Shown here piece after piece: positions 25,267 to 44,800 of a stretch of 64,000 nucleotides of DNA. The notes beneath the pieces are model-generated. The model did no database searches, was not told the origin of the DNA, and saw only the letters and a list, made by a program, of their open reading frames with translations. Both the position numbers and the translations under genes were made by a program. Each line of letters starts with the position of its first letter. The first letter of the stretch is position 1. Source of the stretch: Anabas testudineus (taxonomy: Eukaryota; Chordata; Actinopteri; Anabantiformes; Anabantidae); contig NC_046610.1 of assembly GCF_900324465.2 (NCBI RefSeq), positions 18,633,484 to 18,697,483 of the forward strand, written 5' to 3'.

Positions 25267-26095
25267 GACGACTTAATTCATCCTTCATCCTGTTTGGAGG
25301 AGTCAGGGACCTACATCCCCAGCCTCCAAAATCTACACTGGAACTGAAAAGAATCTAACCCAGTCCCATGCTCTTAACCAAATTTTGTCTTTCCCTTCCT
25401 GTTTTCAATCTGTCACACTGAGTGAAAATGTAAAACTCTGAACTTGCTTCATTTTATTAACCCCAACCAAACCCATTCCTCCTGTTAATCCTATGTGCAT
25501 TTGAGCTCCCAGAGCAGTCTTCACCTTCAAACTACCCAGTGTTTACTGAATGATATACTGTAGATAAATACTGTAAAATGCCAACCACTCTGTCTAATAT
25601 ACCCAATACTGTTGTTCTGGGGCTGAATTTGCATCTGGTAATATTCAGCAAATCTTAAACTGTTGAGTTTTCATATCCATTCATCTAAATTTGGAACAAT
25701 GACATTTAATTTTCTTGATGTCTGGAGTAATTTATTAAAAAAACAACAAAATGTTGTTGCCTGCTTCTTCATGTGCAGTATTAGAGTCCCATCCTCTCTA
25801 AAGCAATGGACTTATTAGAAATTAGTATAAATGTATCATCATTAAAAGGCAAGATGCCTTTTGTATAGGCTCACTGTGCAAATATGTTTTGTACCTTTGG
25901 GGTAGTTACACAAAACTGAGTTTGTCAGACAGGCCACACCTGCTATAATTTGGGAATAAAAAAAAAAAAATCCCTTTTTAAACTCATACAAGCAGAGTTT
26001 TGACATTTAAAAAGCATAGGCTCAAAAATTATCCTTTATCTTTTTATTGTGGACAGCAGCACATATATACAAAGAAGAAGCAGAGGATGTACTGG
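25267..26095. other. Convergent 3' ends of tecr and ndufb7
   Basis: The tecr 3' UTR runs about 700 bases to AATAAA at 25955-25960, followed by an A tract. The ndufb7 signal is AATAAA on the minus strand at 26043-26048. The two signals are 82 bases apart and face each other. Confidence 0.7.
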
Positions 26096-27614
26096 TTATG
26101 CGGCTTGAGCCTGGGCCTCAATTCTCTTCTTCCTCAGCTGGAGCCTCCTCTCCCTCTCATATTCTTTCATACGCATCACATAGCTAGAAACCGAGAAGAC
26201 AGGGTATACCGTTAATAACAAGGTGGGTGCAATCATATTAGATAAAGATTAAAGTTAAGTAGTTTAAAAGGAATTTCAAGAACCTACATTTTTCGAGATT
26301 TAATCTTTAACCTACAATGTTTTAGATTCTTATTAATATTTGAACAAATCCATGGCAACTGTTCAACTATCTGCTAAAATGACTAATGATGATTGAAAGC
26401 ATGGACCTTGTTGCAAGTTTTGTCAGTGCCAGACAGTTTGATTGAAGAGGATTTGGCCAACACTAGTTAACTTTATTCACAGTGTTAGACTGACTAAACA
26501 ATTATATTGTCAGATCTGCTTATATGCATCTCATTACTCTGTGTTTTAACCAGTATCAGTAGTTTACACCCGTCATACAGGTAAACCAATTTAGTTACTC
26601 TGTATAAAGCACTTCTGTCAAGGAGTCAATCAAAACACTGATAAAAGAACTTCTCAGCTACAGTGTCCACTTACTCCTGATGTTCGCAGTAGTCCCAGTC
26701 ATGTCTCTCGTGCTTGCAGGCCATGAAATTGGGCCAGTTGTCCCTCTTGCACTTCATGAATTTCAGGAGATAATGAGCACAGTAGTCTCTCTGTTGCAAA
26801 GGCAGCTGGGCCAAATTCATCTGCTCCTGGCTTGCAACCATTTCTGACATAGGGAAACTCATTTTAGTCTTTTATAAAGACTCTCTATATTCTTCATAAT
26901 ACATACAGTACTAATCTAATAATTCTACTGTTATAGGAGACACATGTAGAGTATGTATGACAGTCATAATGGCAGTATTTACTTCAATTATATCGCTGGT
27001 CTAACCTTTTCAATATAACATTATCGATTATTCACTGGTCTTTGACTAGATAGAGACATCACAATGTCTCGATTAATTTGGGCAATTAGTAAATAGCTCT
27101 CCAGCATTAATAAAAAAAATAGTTTGTGTATCTGTAATTGCATAAGACATCAACATGCTGCAGAAAAACATCGATCAGTCGCAACATTAATACCACCTGG
27201 AAGTTTTAAAGTTTGCATATATAAGAATTAGTTGGAGCCAGCGGTTCAAATAAGCAGCTATAGATAAATGTACACCAAGCTGACACTGACAGAAAAACCG
27301 CAGCAGCTCATTTGACACTGATCTCGTCAAACACCAGGTTATTAGCGTTAGCGGTGATGCTAACTACGGTTTTGTTACTGACATTAGCGCAAAGCTAGCT
27401 AGGCTAACGTAACTGTTACTGATTCAGTTTCACAACACATATATATAAACACATTGTAGGGCGCAGGCACAAGTTTCTCTGCTATGTGAACAGTTGACAA
27501 ACCTCTCTCTTTCCTCTCTGCAAAGCCGAAGTGCGGGTCGAACTCCTTTTTCCCCGTTGGGTCCGGTTCGGTGTCCCTCTCGGTGATATACCGTCTGGCC
27601 AGGTGAGCCCCCAT
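26096..27614 (-). CDS. ndufb7: NADH:ubiquinone oxidoreductase subunit B7
   Basis: Accessory subunit of mitochondrial complex I on the intermembrane-space face of the membrane arm. Three exons in phase: 27503-27614, 26675-26843, 26096-26183, giving about 122 residues. The N terminus MGAHLARRY keeps the glycine-2 myristoylation context known for this subunit. Exon 2 carries twin CX9C motifs, [11 protein letters not shown] and [11 protein letters not shown], the CHCH fold oxidised through the Mia40 route. Exon 3 encodes a highly charged C-terminal helix ([20 protein letters not shown]). A polyadenylation signal at 26043-26048 places its 3' end within about 100 bases of the convergent tecr 3' end. 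Recognition is very secure; the C terminus is shorter than in human (137 residues). Confidence 0.95.
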
Positions 27615-34512
<6,898 letters not shown>

Positions 34513-35201
34513 GACTGCTGTCCTTTGTCTGGTCAGATTTCAGATGTCTCACTGCTTTCTTCTGTTGTTTACCGTGCTCTGTTCAGGAGCTGATTTCTGT
34601 GGGAATCACTGCCGAAGGTTTCAGGTTATGTCAGATCTGCGCTGGCTTGGTTTCAGTCTTTCTGAACTTTCAGAAGTTTCCAGCAGAGCCTTGCTGTTTT
34701 CTTTTTCCTCTGTTGTCTTGAACCACCATGTCTGTGGGAGCTGCAGCCCGTCTGTTTATCAGTAGCGGTATTAATATGCCCATCTGCTTCCCTGTCTTAT
34801 TTGTAACCCCATTATGTGCACGCACACAGAGATCCCAAGCACTTATCTTGGATAGTGTCCCAGGACAGATATAGCTTCATGGCTCGATAGCTTCCTCCTC
34901 CCCCTGCATCTAACCAGCAAAAGCAAGCACGAGTGGCTGGCTGGTCGTGGAGAACACATCCCAGCTTGGCCTGAAATATTCATGTGTCCAAATAAATGCT
35001 GCATTGAACCCATTTTCCACAAGCACAGTCCCAGAGTCAGTCTCACCTTCTGCATAAATCCTCTCTGTGCTAAAATGTAGTGTGGTTTTCCCTTCTTGCT
35101 GCTCCTTGTCGTTGTGACTGGAGGGAGCTGCTGCTGTGACCCAGCTGCTCTAAACTGTTGGTGGATTCCCTGTGTCACACATGTATGCACATTTATGTCT
35201 G

Positions 35202-35203
<2 letters not shown>

Positions 35204-35238
<35 letters not shown>
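35204..35238. repeat. (AC)17 microsatellite
   Basis: Perfect AC run just upstream, on the minus strand, of the exon-like block 35047-35169. Confidence 0.95.
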
Positions 35239-35242
<4 letters not shown>

Positions 35243-37180
35243 TACACACAGAGACACAGCTCAACCATGAACACAAACATCGTTACACACGGTTACACAA
35301 CAGACAAACAGGAACTGCAACAACAGAACATTCACACGTTGTTTTAATTTAAACTTTTATTACTAAAAATGCTCTTAAACAATTATCAGGAGACAAGCAG
35401 CAAGGGCACAGACGTACTGTACACGGCCCTTGATAGATTTAACAAATAACAATGAAATGACGTTAATAGTGGCACTCTAAGATACACCTTTGAACGACTG
35501 TAATAGCCTGAAAATATGTTCAGGAAATGTTAAATTATATATGAATATGAAATAAAATGTGTTGTAAGGAAAGTGAAGGTGAACAGGGAGATGATTAGAG
35601 AGAGGTAGAGGAGGTCTGAATGCACAGAGAAACACTGATTTGAACTGAAAACATAACAACAACAAAATGAAACCAATGCAATGAAAGCAGAAATATTAAC
35701 GCACAGAAAAACCTGGAATGTACAATATGCTGTTACAGTGTGTGGGGGGGTGGGGGGGGCGTTAGACAGCTTGACAGCATTTGGTTTCTAAGGTTTGACC
35801 AGTAAAAACAGTTCAAAATTGCTGGTGGTATGAGGTTAGTTGATTGATTGACTCAGCTTTACCCTGCGATAACATCTTTCCATTAGATAATGTCATTCTC
35901 ATAATTTACAAATGGCTAATGTATTAATATATTTACTGTACATATTCACTTTACTGTATACAGCATGTTACATGTACACCCATGTTAACTGCCAGCTAAA
36001 TGATGTGTTTCCATGGTAACTATCAGCGACGCCTGCTGAAAACGAGGACATTGTGGCTTTTAATTTGTTGGTTTTGAAGGTATTTTTAGTTAATATAGGG
36101 CAGCGACTCACTGAAGTGAGTTCGGTTTCATTAGCATGAACAAACCGTCCAGAGGAGCCAGTTACACCAGTTGTTTCGTTGCCGTTTAGCAGCTGCTTAC
36201 TAAAAGGAGTTTCATGCATGACTAAATTGAAATGTCTGCACCACATGAACCAGTTCCACTGTAGAAATTAGACAGCGTAACGTTGGGTCTGCTCATACAC
36301 AACCCATTAGCAGTGAAGAGGTAATAAAGCATACAGTTACTGTTTAATAGTGATATAAATCTTGATTACTTTGAATCGTATTTCACAAGAATCATACCTC
36401 AAGTTGAAAAATATTATACCAGTAAGGTTTGAATAAATGAGTAAAAAACATAATTTAGCTTAGCAAAAGCAGATATGCATCATTCTAAACTGTGTGAATG
36501 CCATTTCCTCTAAAACATGTATTTCTCTGTGTGTGCAGAAATAAAACATACATACATTCACAGAAAATAAATATAGTTTGCACCTCTAATATTGTAAGTT
36601 ATTCTAGTTTAGGATGCTACAGCGACGTCCTGTTTTCATAGTTTGCTTTTGATGTGTTTCTTTGCAACCCAATTACTAAACTTAACTGGGAGAATTGCTC
36701 ACTCAGCCATATTTGTCAGTATAAAATGACTCTGGTAATGAAAATGTACCCACAAGTCACAGCCATTAGACATTAAGATACACAGCTCCGTGAAACAGAT
36801 GAACGAAGTCGGTAAGTTTAAGTGTAACTTTGTGAAATTGGCGCCTCATGATGATGCACAGGCCAGAACAGTCCACACTTAGCTCTGTTTAAAACTTTTA
36901 GAAGCAAGTTTATGTCATGGATTTTTATCTAAAACATTGTTTGAAGCCACAAATGATTAACCACTTGCTGCTCTAGTAGTCAACAAGATCCAACAACCTC
37001 TCAAACATCCAAAGGGAAGTATAAAGTTATTGCTTTGACCAACGACCATTTATAAAGATTGTTAGCCCTGAAACAGGTTTTATCTTGACATATAGGAATA
37101 TTACGCTTGGTCAGCAGTCATTAAACAGAATCTCATTCACTTCAGCTTCAGGGGATTTATTAAATCAGGTCAAAGTCTTA

Positions 37181-38334
37181 CAGTGCAGTTTTCACAGTGC
37201 TTAACTTTTTCCACATTTTGTCACGTTACAGCCTTATTCCGAAGTGGTTTAAATTCATTATTTTCCTCAATTTCTACAAACAATACCCCATAATGACAAC
37301 GTGAAAGAAGTTTCTTTGAAATCTTTGCAAGTGTATTAAAAATGAAACAGAAAAATTACATAATACACAAGTATTCGCAGCCTTTGCTCAGTGTTGTGTT
37401 GAATCCTCTTTGGCACCAATTACAGCCTCAAGTCTTTTAGAGTATGATGCCACATGCTTGGTACACCTATTTATAAGCAGGTTCTTCCATTCTTCTATGC
37501 AGTACCTGTAAAGCTCCATCAGGTTGGATGGGGAGCAAAGCCATTTTTCAGATCTATCCAGAGATGTTTAATCAGGTTCAAGTCTGTGCTCTGGCTGGGC
37601 CACTCAAGGACATTCACAGAGTTCTCCTGTAGCCACTCCTTTGTTATCCTGGCTGTGTGCGTAGGGTCGTTGTCTGTTAAAAGATTAATTGTCGCCCCGG
37701 TCCGAGGTCCAGAGCGCTCTGGAACAGGTTTTCATCAGGGATGTCTCTGTACATTGCAGCATTCATCTGTCCCTCAATCCTGTTCCTGCCGCTGAAAAAC
37801 ATCCCCACAGCATGATAATGCCACCACCACCTTCACTGTAGGGATGGTATTGGCCAGGTGGTGATTGGTGCCTGGTTCCATCTGATATTTAGCATTCAGG
37901 CCAAAGAGTTCAATCTTTGTTTCATCAGACCATAGAATCTTGTTTCTCATAGTCTGAGAGTCCTTCAGGTGCCTCTTGGCAAACGTTTACTAAGGAGTGG
38001 TTTCCGTCTGGTCACTCTACCATACAGGCCCGATTGGTAGAGTGCTGCAGAGATGGTTGTTCTTCTGGAAGGTTCTCCTCTCTCCACAGCAAAATGCTGG
38101 AGCTTTTTCAGAGTGACTATCGGGTTCTTGGTCATCTCCCTGACTAAGGCCCTTTTCTCTCCTGTCTCGGAGGTCTACAGACATATCTCTTTGACTTCTT
38201 TGACTTTATGCACTGTTAACAGGGGTATATGGGAATTTTTTAGGAAAATAGTGAATTTAATCTATTTTGAAATAAGGCTGTAACATAAAATGTGGAAAAA
38301 AATTAAGCACGGTGAATACCTTCTGGATGCACTG
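37181..38334 (-). mobile_element. Full-length but dead Tc1-like transposon
   Basis: Ends are CAGTGCA at 37181 and TGCACTG at 38334, each flanked by TA, the Tc1/mariner target duplication. The length, 1154 bases, is below the usual 1.3-1.6 kb. Subterminal sequence CATAATGACAACGTGAAAGA is typical of a widespread fish Tc1 family. Transposase pieces read on the minus strand, for example [14 protein letters not shown] and PGTNHHLANTIPTV, but the frame is broken repeatedly and internal parts are missing. Non-autonomous. Confidence 0.85.
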
Positions 38335-38723
38335 TATGTGTTACATGTAACATGCTCTCTCTATGTGTACTGTATATCGACACACCCACAGAAAGAAACC
38401 CTCACATCACAAGAAGATTTCACAAAATAACTACAACCTTTTCCAAAATGTGCATAAAGGTAACCGCGTAACAGTTTAAAAACAAACCATCTTGCACAGT
38501 TTACTTAGGAAATTGCAAAGTGCTTGATTATGGTAAATAAAAAAGAGAATTTGCAGGATGGTCCTGAACCTCTGTATCTCAAAATGTTCTCAGTCTGTTT
38601 TCTCCCTCCAGCACTTGTGTTCTTTTTGGTAGAAATTCCTTGTTATCCCAGTAATCTGGTCTCATTTCTGTGTTGTTGTTTTTGGACCAGAGCAGTCACA
38701 GAGGCCCAGGAAGAGACACAAAG

Positions 38724-38758
<35 letters not shown>

Positions 38759-38768
38759 TGTGTGTGTG
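38724..38768 (+). repeat. (TG)n microsatellite near samd1 3' end
   Basis: About 22 TG units with one TA interruption, ending about 100 bases downstream of the samd1 stop. Confidence 0.95.
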
Positions 38769-38870
38769 ATGTCATGAGATGAAAAGTGGTGTACTGTATA
38801 TCATGCATGCATTTTTATATGATTAATTGAGTTATATATAGATACAAGCAAAACAGTCTTGTGTGTGTTG

Positions 38871-41800
38871 TTAGCAGTCGTCATCCTCAAAGTGTGTTTT
38901 CTGTAGAACCTTTACATGACGCTCATAGATCTTGAGGGCGGGGCCAAGCCTGATTGACAGGCCAGTCAACACATCGTTACGCTGCATGAGTAGAAGAGAC
39001 TTGCCATCGATTTCCTAGCAAAGAGAGCAAAGCAATGTGGGTAGGTAGGTGTCCCATGTGTTACCACTGGTAAAGTTTCAAGTACAGCCATTACTTCTGT
39101 CTGTGATGCCATCTAGTGGTTAAAGGTAACGTAAAACTTCAGGCTCACCTGGGTCCTGAAGGCAGAGGCCTGCTCAGGGAAACCTGCTGCTGTGAAATAA
39201 CTGACCACATCAGACACTGTCCAGTCCACTGGGCTGCCGCTGGCCCCCTCAGACTTCACAGACCTACAAAGATAAGGAAGAGAGCAGAGGGCACATTACA
39301 CAACTTGGAGCAGATGTTGAAATAGTAAACCTGAAGTTTTGTGTTTGTTTTTTTTTACTTCACATTTATAATGTGTATGTTTATGTCTTGTTGATTAAGA
39401 CAAAGGATTTCAAAGTTTGAAAGAGATGAATAATTTAGGACGCTTCATTGCTCTTTGTCCTATGACTCCTTCATAGTGTCAGAAGTTGCTTTCTGTTGAA
39501 TGTTCTTGTTTTACTCTATTTGAAGGATTAAATACAATAATGGAAGGGGTTGTACTGTGTCTTATGATAATGTAGTAAATATTGAAATGGAAATTAACTT
39601 CACAGAGCCAGACCCAACCTCAAGCCAAGTCCTCAAGTAAGTCAGTTCATTAAAGACTTTAGGTTAAGAGCCTACTTTCATCCTTAATTTGACACCTATG
39701 CTGGTTGTACAGTATAGGACTGAAACTAATTCAATTCAATTCCATTCAATTCAAATTTATTTGTATAGCGCCAAATCACAATAACAGTCATCTCAAGGCA
39801 CTTTACAGTGTAAGGTTTAAGACCTTACAGAGTATAATTGTATAAAAAATGATAAAGAAAGCCCAACAATCCCATTTGATTGCACACAATTCCAGGACAG
39901 ACTGACATATGAACAAGAACAAGAAGTCTGAATTCTTCAGGTAAATTTGCTTGTAGATTTGCTGAAAACTAGACTAAAGTCAGAAATGCCCCAGAATCAA
40001 AACAAGAAGCAAATATGCTATATAACTATTGGAATATTAATTGGACTGGGTTGCCTATAGTAGAGACCAGGCAGACCGTCTCATAGGAAAGTACCAACGA
40101 CCTATTGATGCCTGTGGGTCCTAAACTTTGTTTAAATATAAAAAAATATAGACATATGGAACATTTCTAAGCTTTACTGAACACATCCATTACAAGATGT
40201 CTGATGTCCAATCATTGAAATGAGAATAAACCAGTGTCAGTGTGCTATTCACGAGCAGTATCAGCTGATTTAAACCATGTTTCACTAACAAGAGATCTTA
40301 GAAGACATATGATCAAGTGTTGTTGATTTACAATATCAAGTAGCGTGTAAGTCCACATATATACAAACTGGCTGTAAATGGAGACAATTTGTTTTCCTTC
40401 CTGTACCACACAGGAAGTGGCTACTCTCTGTAGAAGCGTGCGCCCAGCGTGATCACTCGAAAGGTACAATGAGGTTCAGAGACAGAGTCGTTCACACCAG
40501 ACATCCTAAGAATATGTCTGAGCTGAAGTGGTTCTGTGAGGACGAATGGTCCAAAGTTCCTCCTGGATGCTGTGCAGATCTAATCCACAGCTACAGGAAG
40601 CGCTTGTTTGAGCTTATGGCTGCCAAAGGTGGTTTAACAAGTTAATAAAACACTGTTACCATTACTTTTCTACCCTCACTCTGTATGTTAAACGGGCGCG
40701 TTCTCACCCTCCACTGTTAACGCCTCCATTTATCCCTTGCTCCTCAGACAGGCTGGAGTCTCTCGGGGAGGCAGTGGGTGTGAGTAGGCAGGACGAAACG
40801 CCGACCTCAGTCTTACACTCCAGCCCTACAGGGGAAAACCAGAGTGATTACCTATCATGTCCTCGAACATACACCAATACACACACACTTTGAGATGACC
40901 AGTAAAGTATAACTCACCGTTTACAGTTGGAGATGTGGGGCTGATTCCCTCATGCTGCATCTGATTCTGTACGTGGGTGACAAACAAAACAAGTGAACAT
41001 GAGAAAACAACAGGTAGTTACGGCCTGGGACAAGTCAAAACTAGAAATAATAGATACTGTGCTGGTTAAATCATGTTGAAGACATCAGAAGGGTAGGAGA
41101 GTAAGTCATACAGGCAAATTATAATGTTCAAGTGACTGTGGTAAAAATCAAGCAAGTCAAGTCAACAGTCTGCAGTAAGTCAAGCAAGTGATGATCTAAT
41201 GATTTGTCTGTGTTCTTACAATCGAGTCCCAAATAGGTGATATAACCTGATAAGAATAACGACATATAATGATTTTTTTACATTCTACTGTCTGACATCG
41301 GTATTTACACTGAAATGCTGCAGATTAAATAACTTTTTCATCGAGTAGAAGTAACAAGCTAATCATAAGTACGTCAGTACTCCTAAATTAGTAAATGAGG
41401 CTTTTCTGATACTAGAGAAAAGAATACAGTAACTTTCTGTGTGTGAGACGTGCTCTCAGGACCCGAATCAGCATCAGCATCTCATTTTGGGCAGGTCTCC
41501 ACATAAAGCTGCTACAGTTGAGGTGCGATACAGAACATGTGACTGACAGTAAAGGGCCAGATGTCGTTGGTGCTGCAGCTGCTGCATGGACGTGCTGTTC
41601 GTGCACAGTTTGGTCAGTGCGCCAGACTTGATCTTGTCATACATGTCATTACTCTAACTGCTGTTTGGATGTGCACGGTAGGTCTGCCCCAACCCCACAA
41701 GCACTAATAATCAAAACAAAGAATTGATTTTAATTTGAAATCCAAATAACTGACGTCCTGGTCTTCTAGCCTGATGTGATTGGCACGTGTGCGGAATATT

Positions 41801-44800
41801 TTGGATTATTCGTGGCTCATCGTCTGCTATCATGCATTGATTTGTGAGCTGCCAAACAGGACCCCCACAACTTAATCAGACAATTCATCAGACCTCACAT
41901 GCCCACATCCACAACATAATCATTGTAGCGGGCCTCTAGAAATAACAAAACATAACTTCTTACTATCTCGCAAAAATGCTTGTATTAAAAACGTCAATTA
42001 CTTTCGGGTCACATGTCACAATGTAAGTCAAGTCTCGTGTCATGAATGCTAAGTGAAAGTCAAGTCTTTTATCAGCATTAAGCAAGTCATCAAATGTGAA
42101 TCACAAGATGAGCTGGCGTCATGACAGAACTACAATGGCACATTTAGACCATCTGTTGTGCCAGAGTAAACGATGATGTGCACAATAGGAAATGGGCTGG
42201 TGGGGGAGCAAAATCTGACAAAGCTGTTAAGCTGCATCCAACTGAGAGCTGTAGTCCGTCCTAACCTGGGTGTAATTCAACCGAGTTTGTTTTTTTTTTA
42301 ACCTGTCTTTCTAAAAAAAGATAAACCACGCCCCCCCCCAGGTTGTTTCTCCTGTTAGTCATGCAACATTTGAATACTTCCTCAATTAAATAGTCAATAG
42401 TTGCTCTAAATTCCTCCCTCGTAAACCTGACAAACACTAAATAAATCACAATTTGCCCCATCACTGACAGCTGTAGTGCCTCATGACTGGATTGTTCTCC
42501 TTTATCAAAGGAGAAGTTTGGTTTTATGGTCCTTTAATAAAAAGTGGTTTCCGTGCTGCTGGATAGATGTTGCAGTGGATAGTAAATTATCAAAAGTGAT
42601 GCAGCGAGATAATCACTTTTCAAATCCACACATCCTTCTTCATGATCAAAACCAGGTGCCTATATTACCCACAATCCCACTCAATCAGAAACAGTAAGGT
42701 TACAGATTTACAGTTTTACAGGCAGACCTCTTTTGTTTATAACTGCTGGTCAGAGGCACGTCTTACACTTACTTTACACTCACGCGTCACAGTGTCATTT
42801 GTTCGACTTTCGTCTTCATTAAATACAGTTTTTAAATCATACCTACACGCTGTGCGTCTCTGTCTGTCGAGCTGCTGCAGCCACATATCGCTGCATCGCT
42901 GCTCACTCTAACTATTGATTTCGGCATCAATTTATTCCAAACAGCAACTGTTGCTGCCTCTGCTGGAGATGTTAAAATGCCTCGGAGATTCACAACAGCA
43001 TAAAAATCCTTCAAGGACTGTATGCAGGATGAATCATGGTTGTGTGTTGACATTTGGCAATACAGCGATAAAATTCAAATAAGAAGTGATGCTCTTCACA
43101 AATGTTGTCTCCAAATGTGCCAAGACGATATGACAGCCGTGATCATCTCTTTCTCTTTTTATCGATCCAGATTTGAAGTGTTACTTACTTGTGCCGCCTC
43201 CTGCAGCTGATCAGGGGAGGAAACTCTGTCCTGTGAGTGCGCACTCTCACACTGTGAGGGCGAAGCTCCCTGAACAGGTGGACAGGGTGTGGTGGATAAA
43301 TCCAACCCTGAAAGATGAGCAGAGGGGGATGTGGTAATGACCAAGAACTCTGTAATGATATGCTGACTGCATTAGTCTACATTTATACAGTACTTTAAAA
43401 ACGTAACACATGGTCCAAAGAGAAAATAGAAACAGGAACAACTATTAACATTAATACAGTTAAAGTTGGAGATGAAGGCATGAAGATAAAATTGAAGGCA
43501 TGGAAGTTAAAATGGATTTTTAAAGGACAAGGAACAAAACAAACTGCAATCTTAAGTAGTAAAAGGTGACGTAATAGTAGATAATAGTAGATATAGTATA
43601 GTAGTATTAACAATGACAGACCAGTACTGACACACACACCTTTGCCAGCATGCAGCTGCTGATGATGGGGGCTCTCCTGCTTTGATGCTGCCTGGATCTC
43701 AGCATCTGTGCTTTTGTCAATGAGCCCTGGTTCGGTTGTCATGGCTACCGGGGATAGTCCTCCCTCCACATCAGAGCCCCGGGGATCCTCCTCCTCCTCC
43801 TCTTCCTCCTTCTCTTCTCGCTCCTCTTCTTCACTGGCTGCTTCCATTGGCTCATTGTCCTGGACGGAGGGGGGCGGCGGCTGCAATGACACGTACAGAA
43901 GTTATTTCAGAACGTGTCCAACTAAACAGGGAGTTTAAGTGCGGCTCAAACGCGGACTTCATCCTCTACAGCGCCTGAGTTTGATCGAAGTTCTCAATAA
44001 CGAGCTTTAAACTGAATATCAACCCTGCGGCCTCTTCGGGGCAAAAAGTGTAGATGAAAACCACCTCGCACTTGGAGAGAAACACGCGCATCAGAAATAC
44101 CGACAGCCGCCTACTGTAGCCTACTCAGGTCTGCACCCACAGGGGAGGAAGAGAGGGAGGAGAGCGCTGTCAGGAACGGTACAAAGGATTTAAGGATGCA
44201 CGAAGAGGGAGAGATGCGGAGAAAGAACTGAATTAGGCGCTTCAGATGTCATATGAGCTTCAGATATAGACGCAACCATGATGCTCAGCTGAGTCCTGGC
44301 CCCGGCCTGCGCGGCGGAGCAGCGCTCGCAGAGGAGAGCGACGGCGGCACGTCTCAAGTTGAAGCAGACAGCGCCTGCTGCGCGGCAGGGCCCAGACACC
44401 GCGGCTGAAGTTCCCTGAGAGACTAAATCAAATGTTGCTGGCCTCAAATAGTGCGGTGGCACCGAGAGCACGCGCGTGCTCGTGCGCGCGCGCGCCCCCC
44501 CTGCACAGACGCTCCTCTCCTCAGGATGTGCGCGCTCGCAGTGAGAGCCGGGGAAGTGTGCTCTCCTCTGTGAAACCCGCACCTTTTGTGCCAGGAAGCC
44601 GAGCTACACAAACACACATATAGATATAGATATAGATATAGATATAGATATATATATATATATATATATGCCGAGGCCACAGAGGACACACGCAACACAG
44701 TCAGCATCTCTCCTCAAACCAAAGCAACATTTCTACAGTTGCAAATCTCCACAAACACTTTGACATGAGGACATTTGACAGGCGCGTCACGGCGCCGCGG

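Larger units (their letters stand above)
34513..38870. other. Spacer between vcp-like and samd1
   Basis: 4.4 kb. Contains an exon-like block at 35047-35169 (see findings), a CA repeat at 35204-35238, AT-rich unannotated sequence at 35350-37180, a Tc1-like element at 37181-38334 and a TG repeat at 38724-38768. No gene recognised with confidence. Confidence 0.5.
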
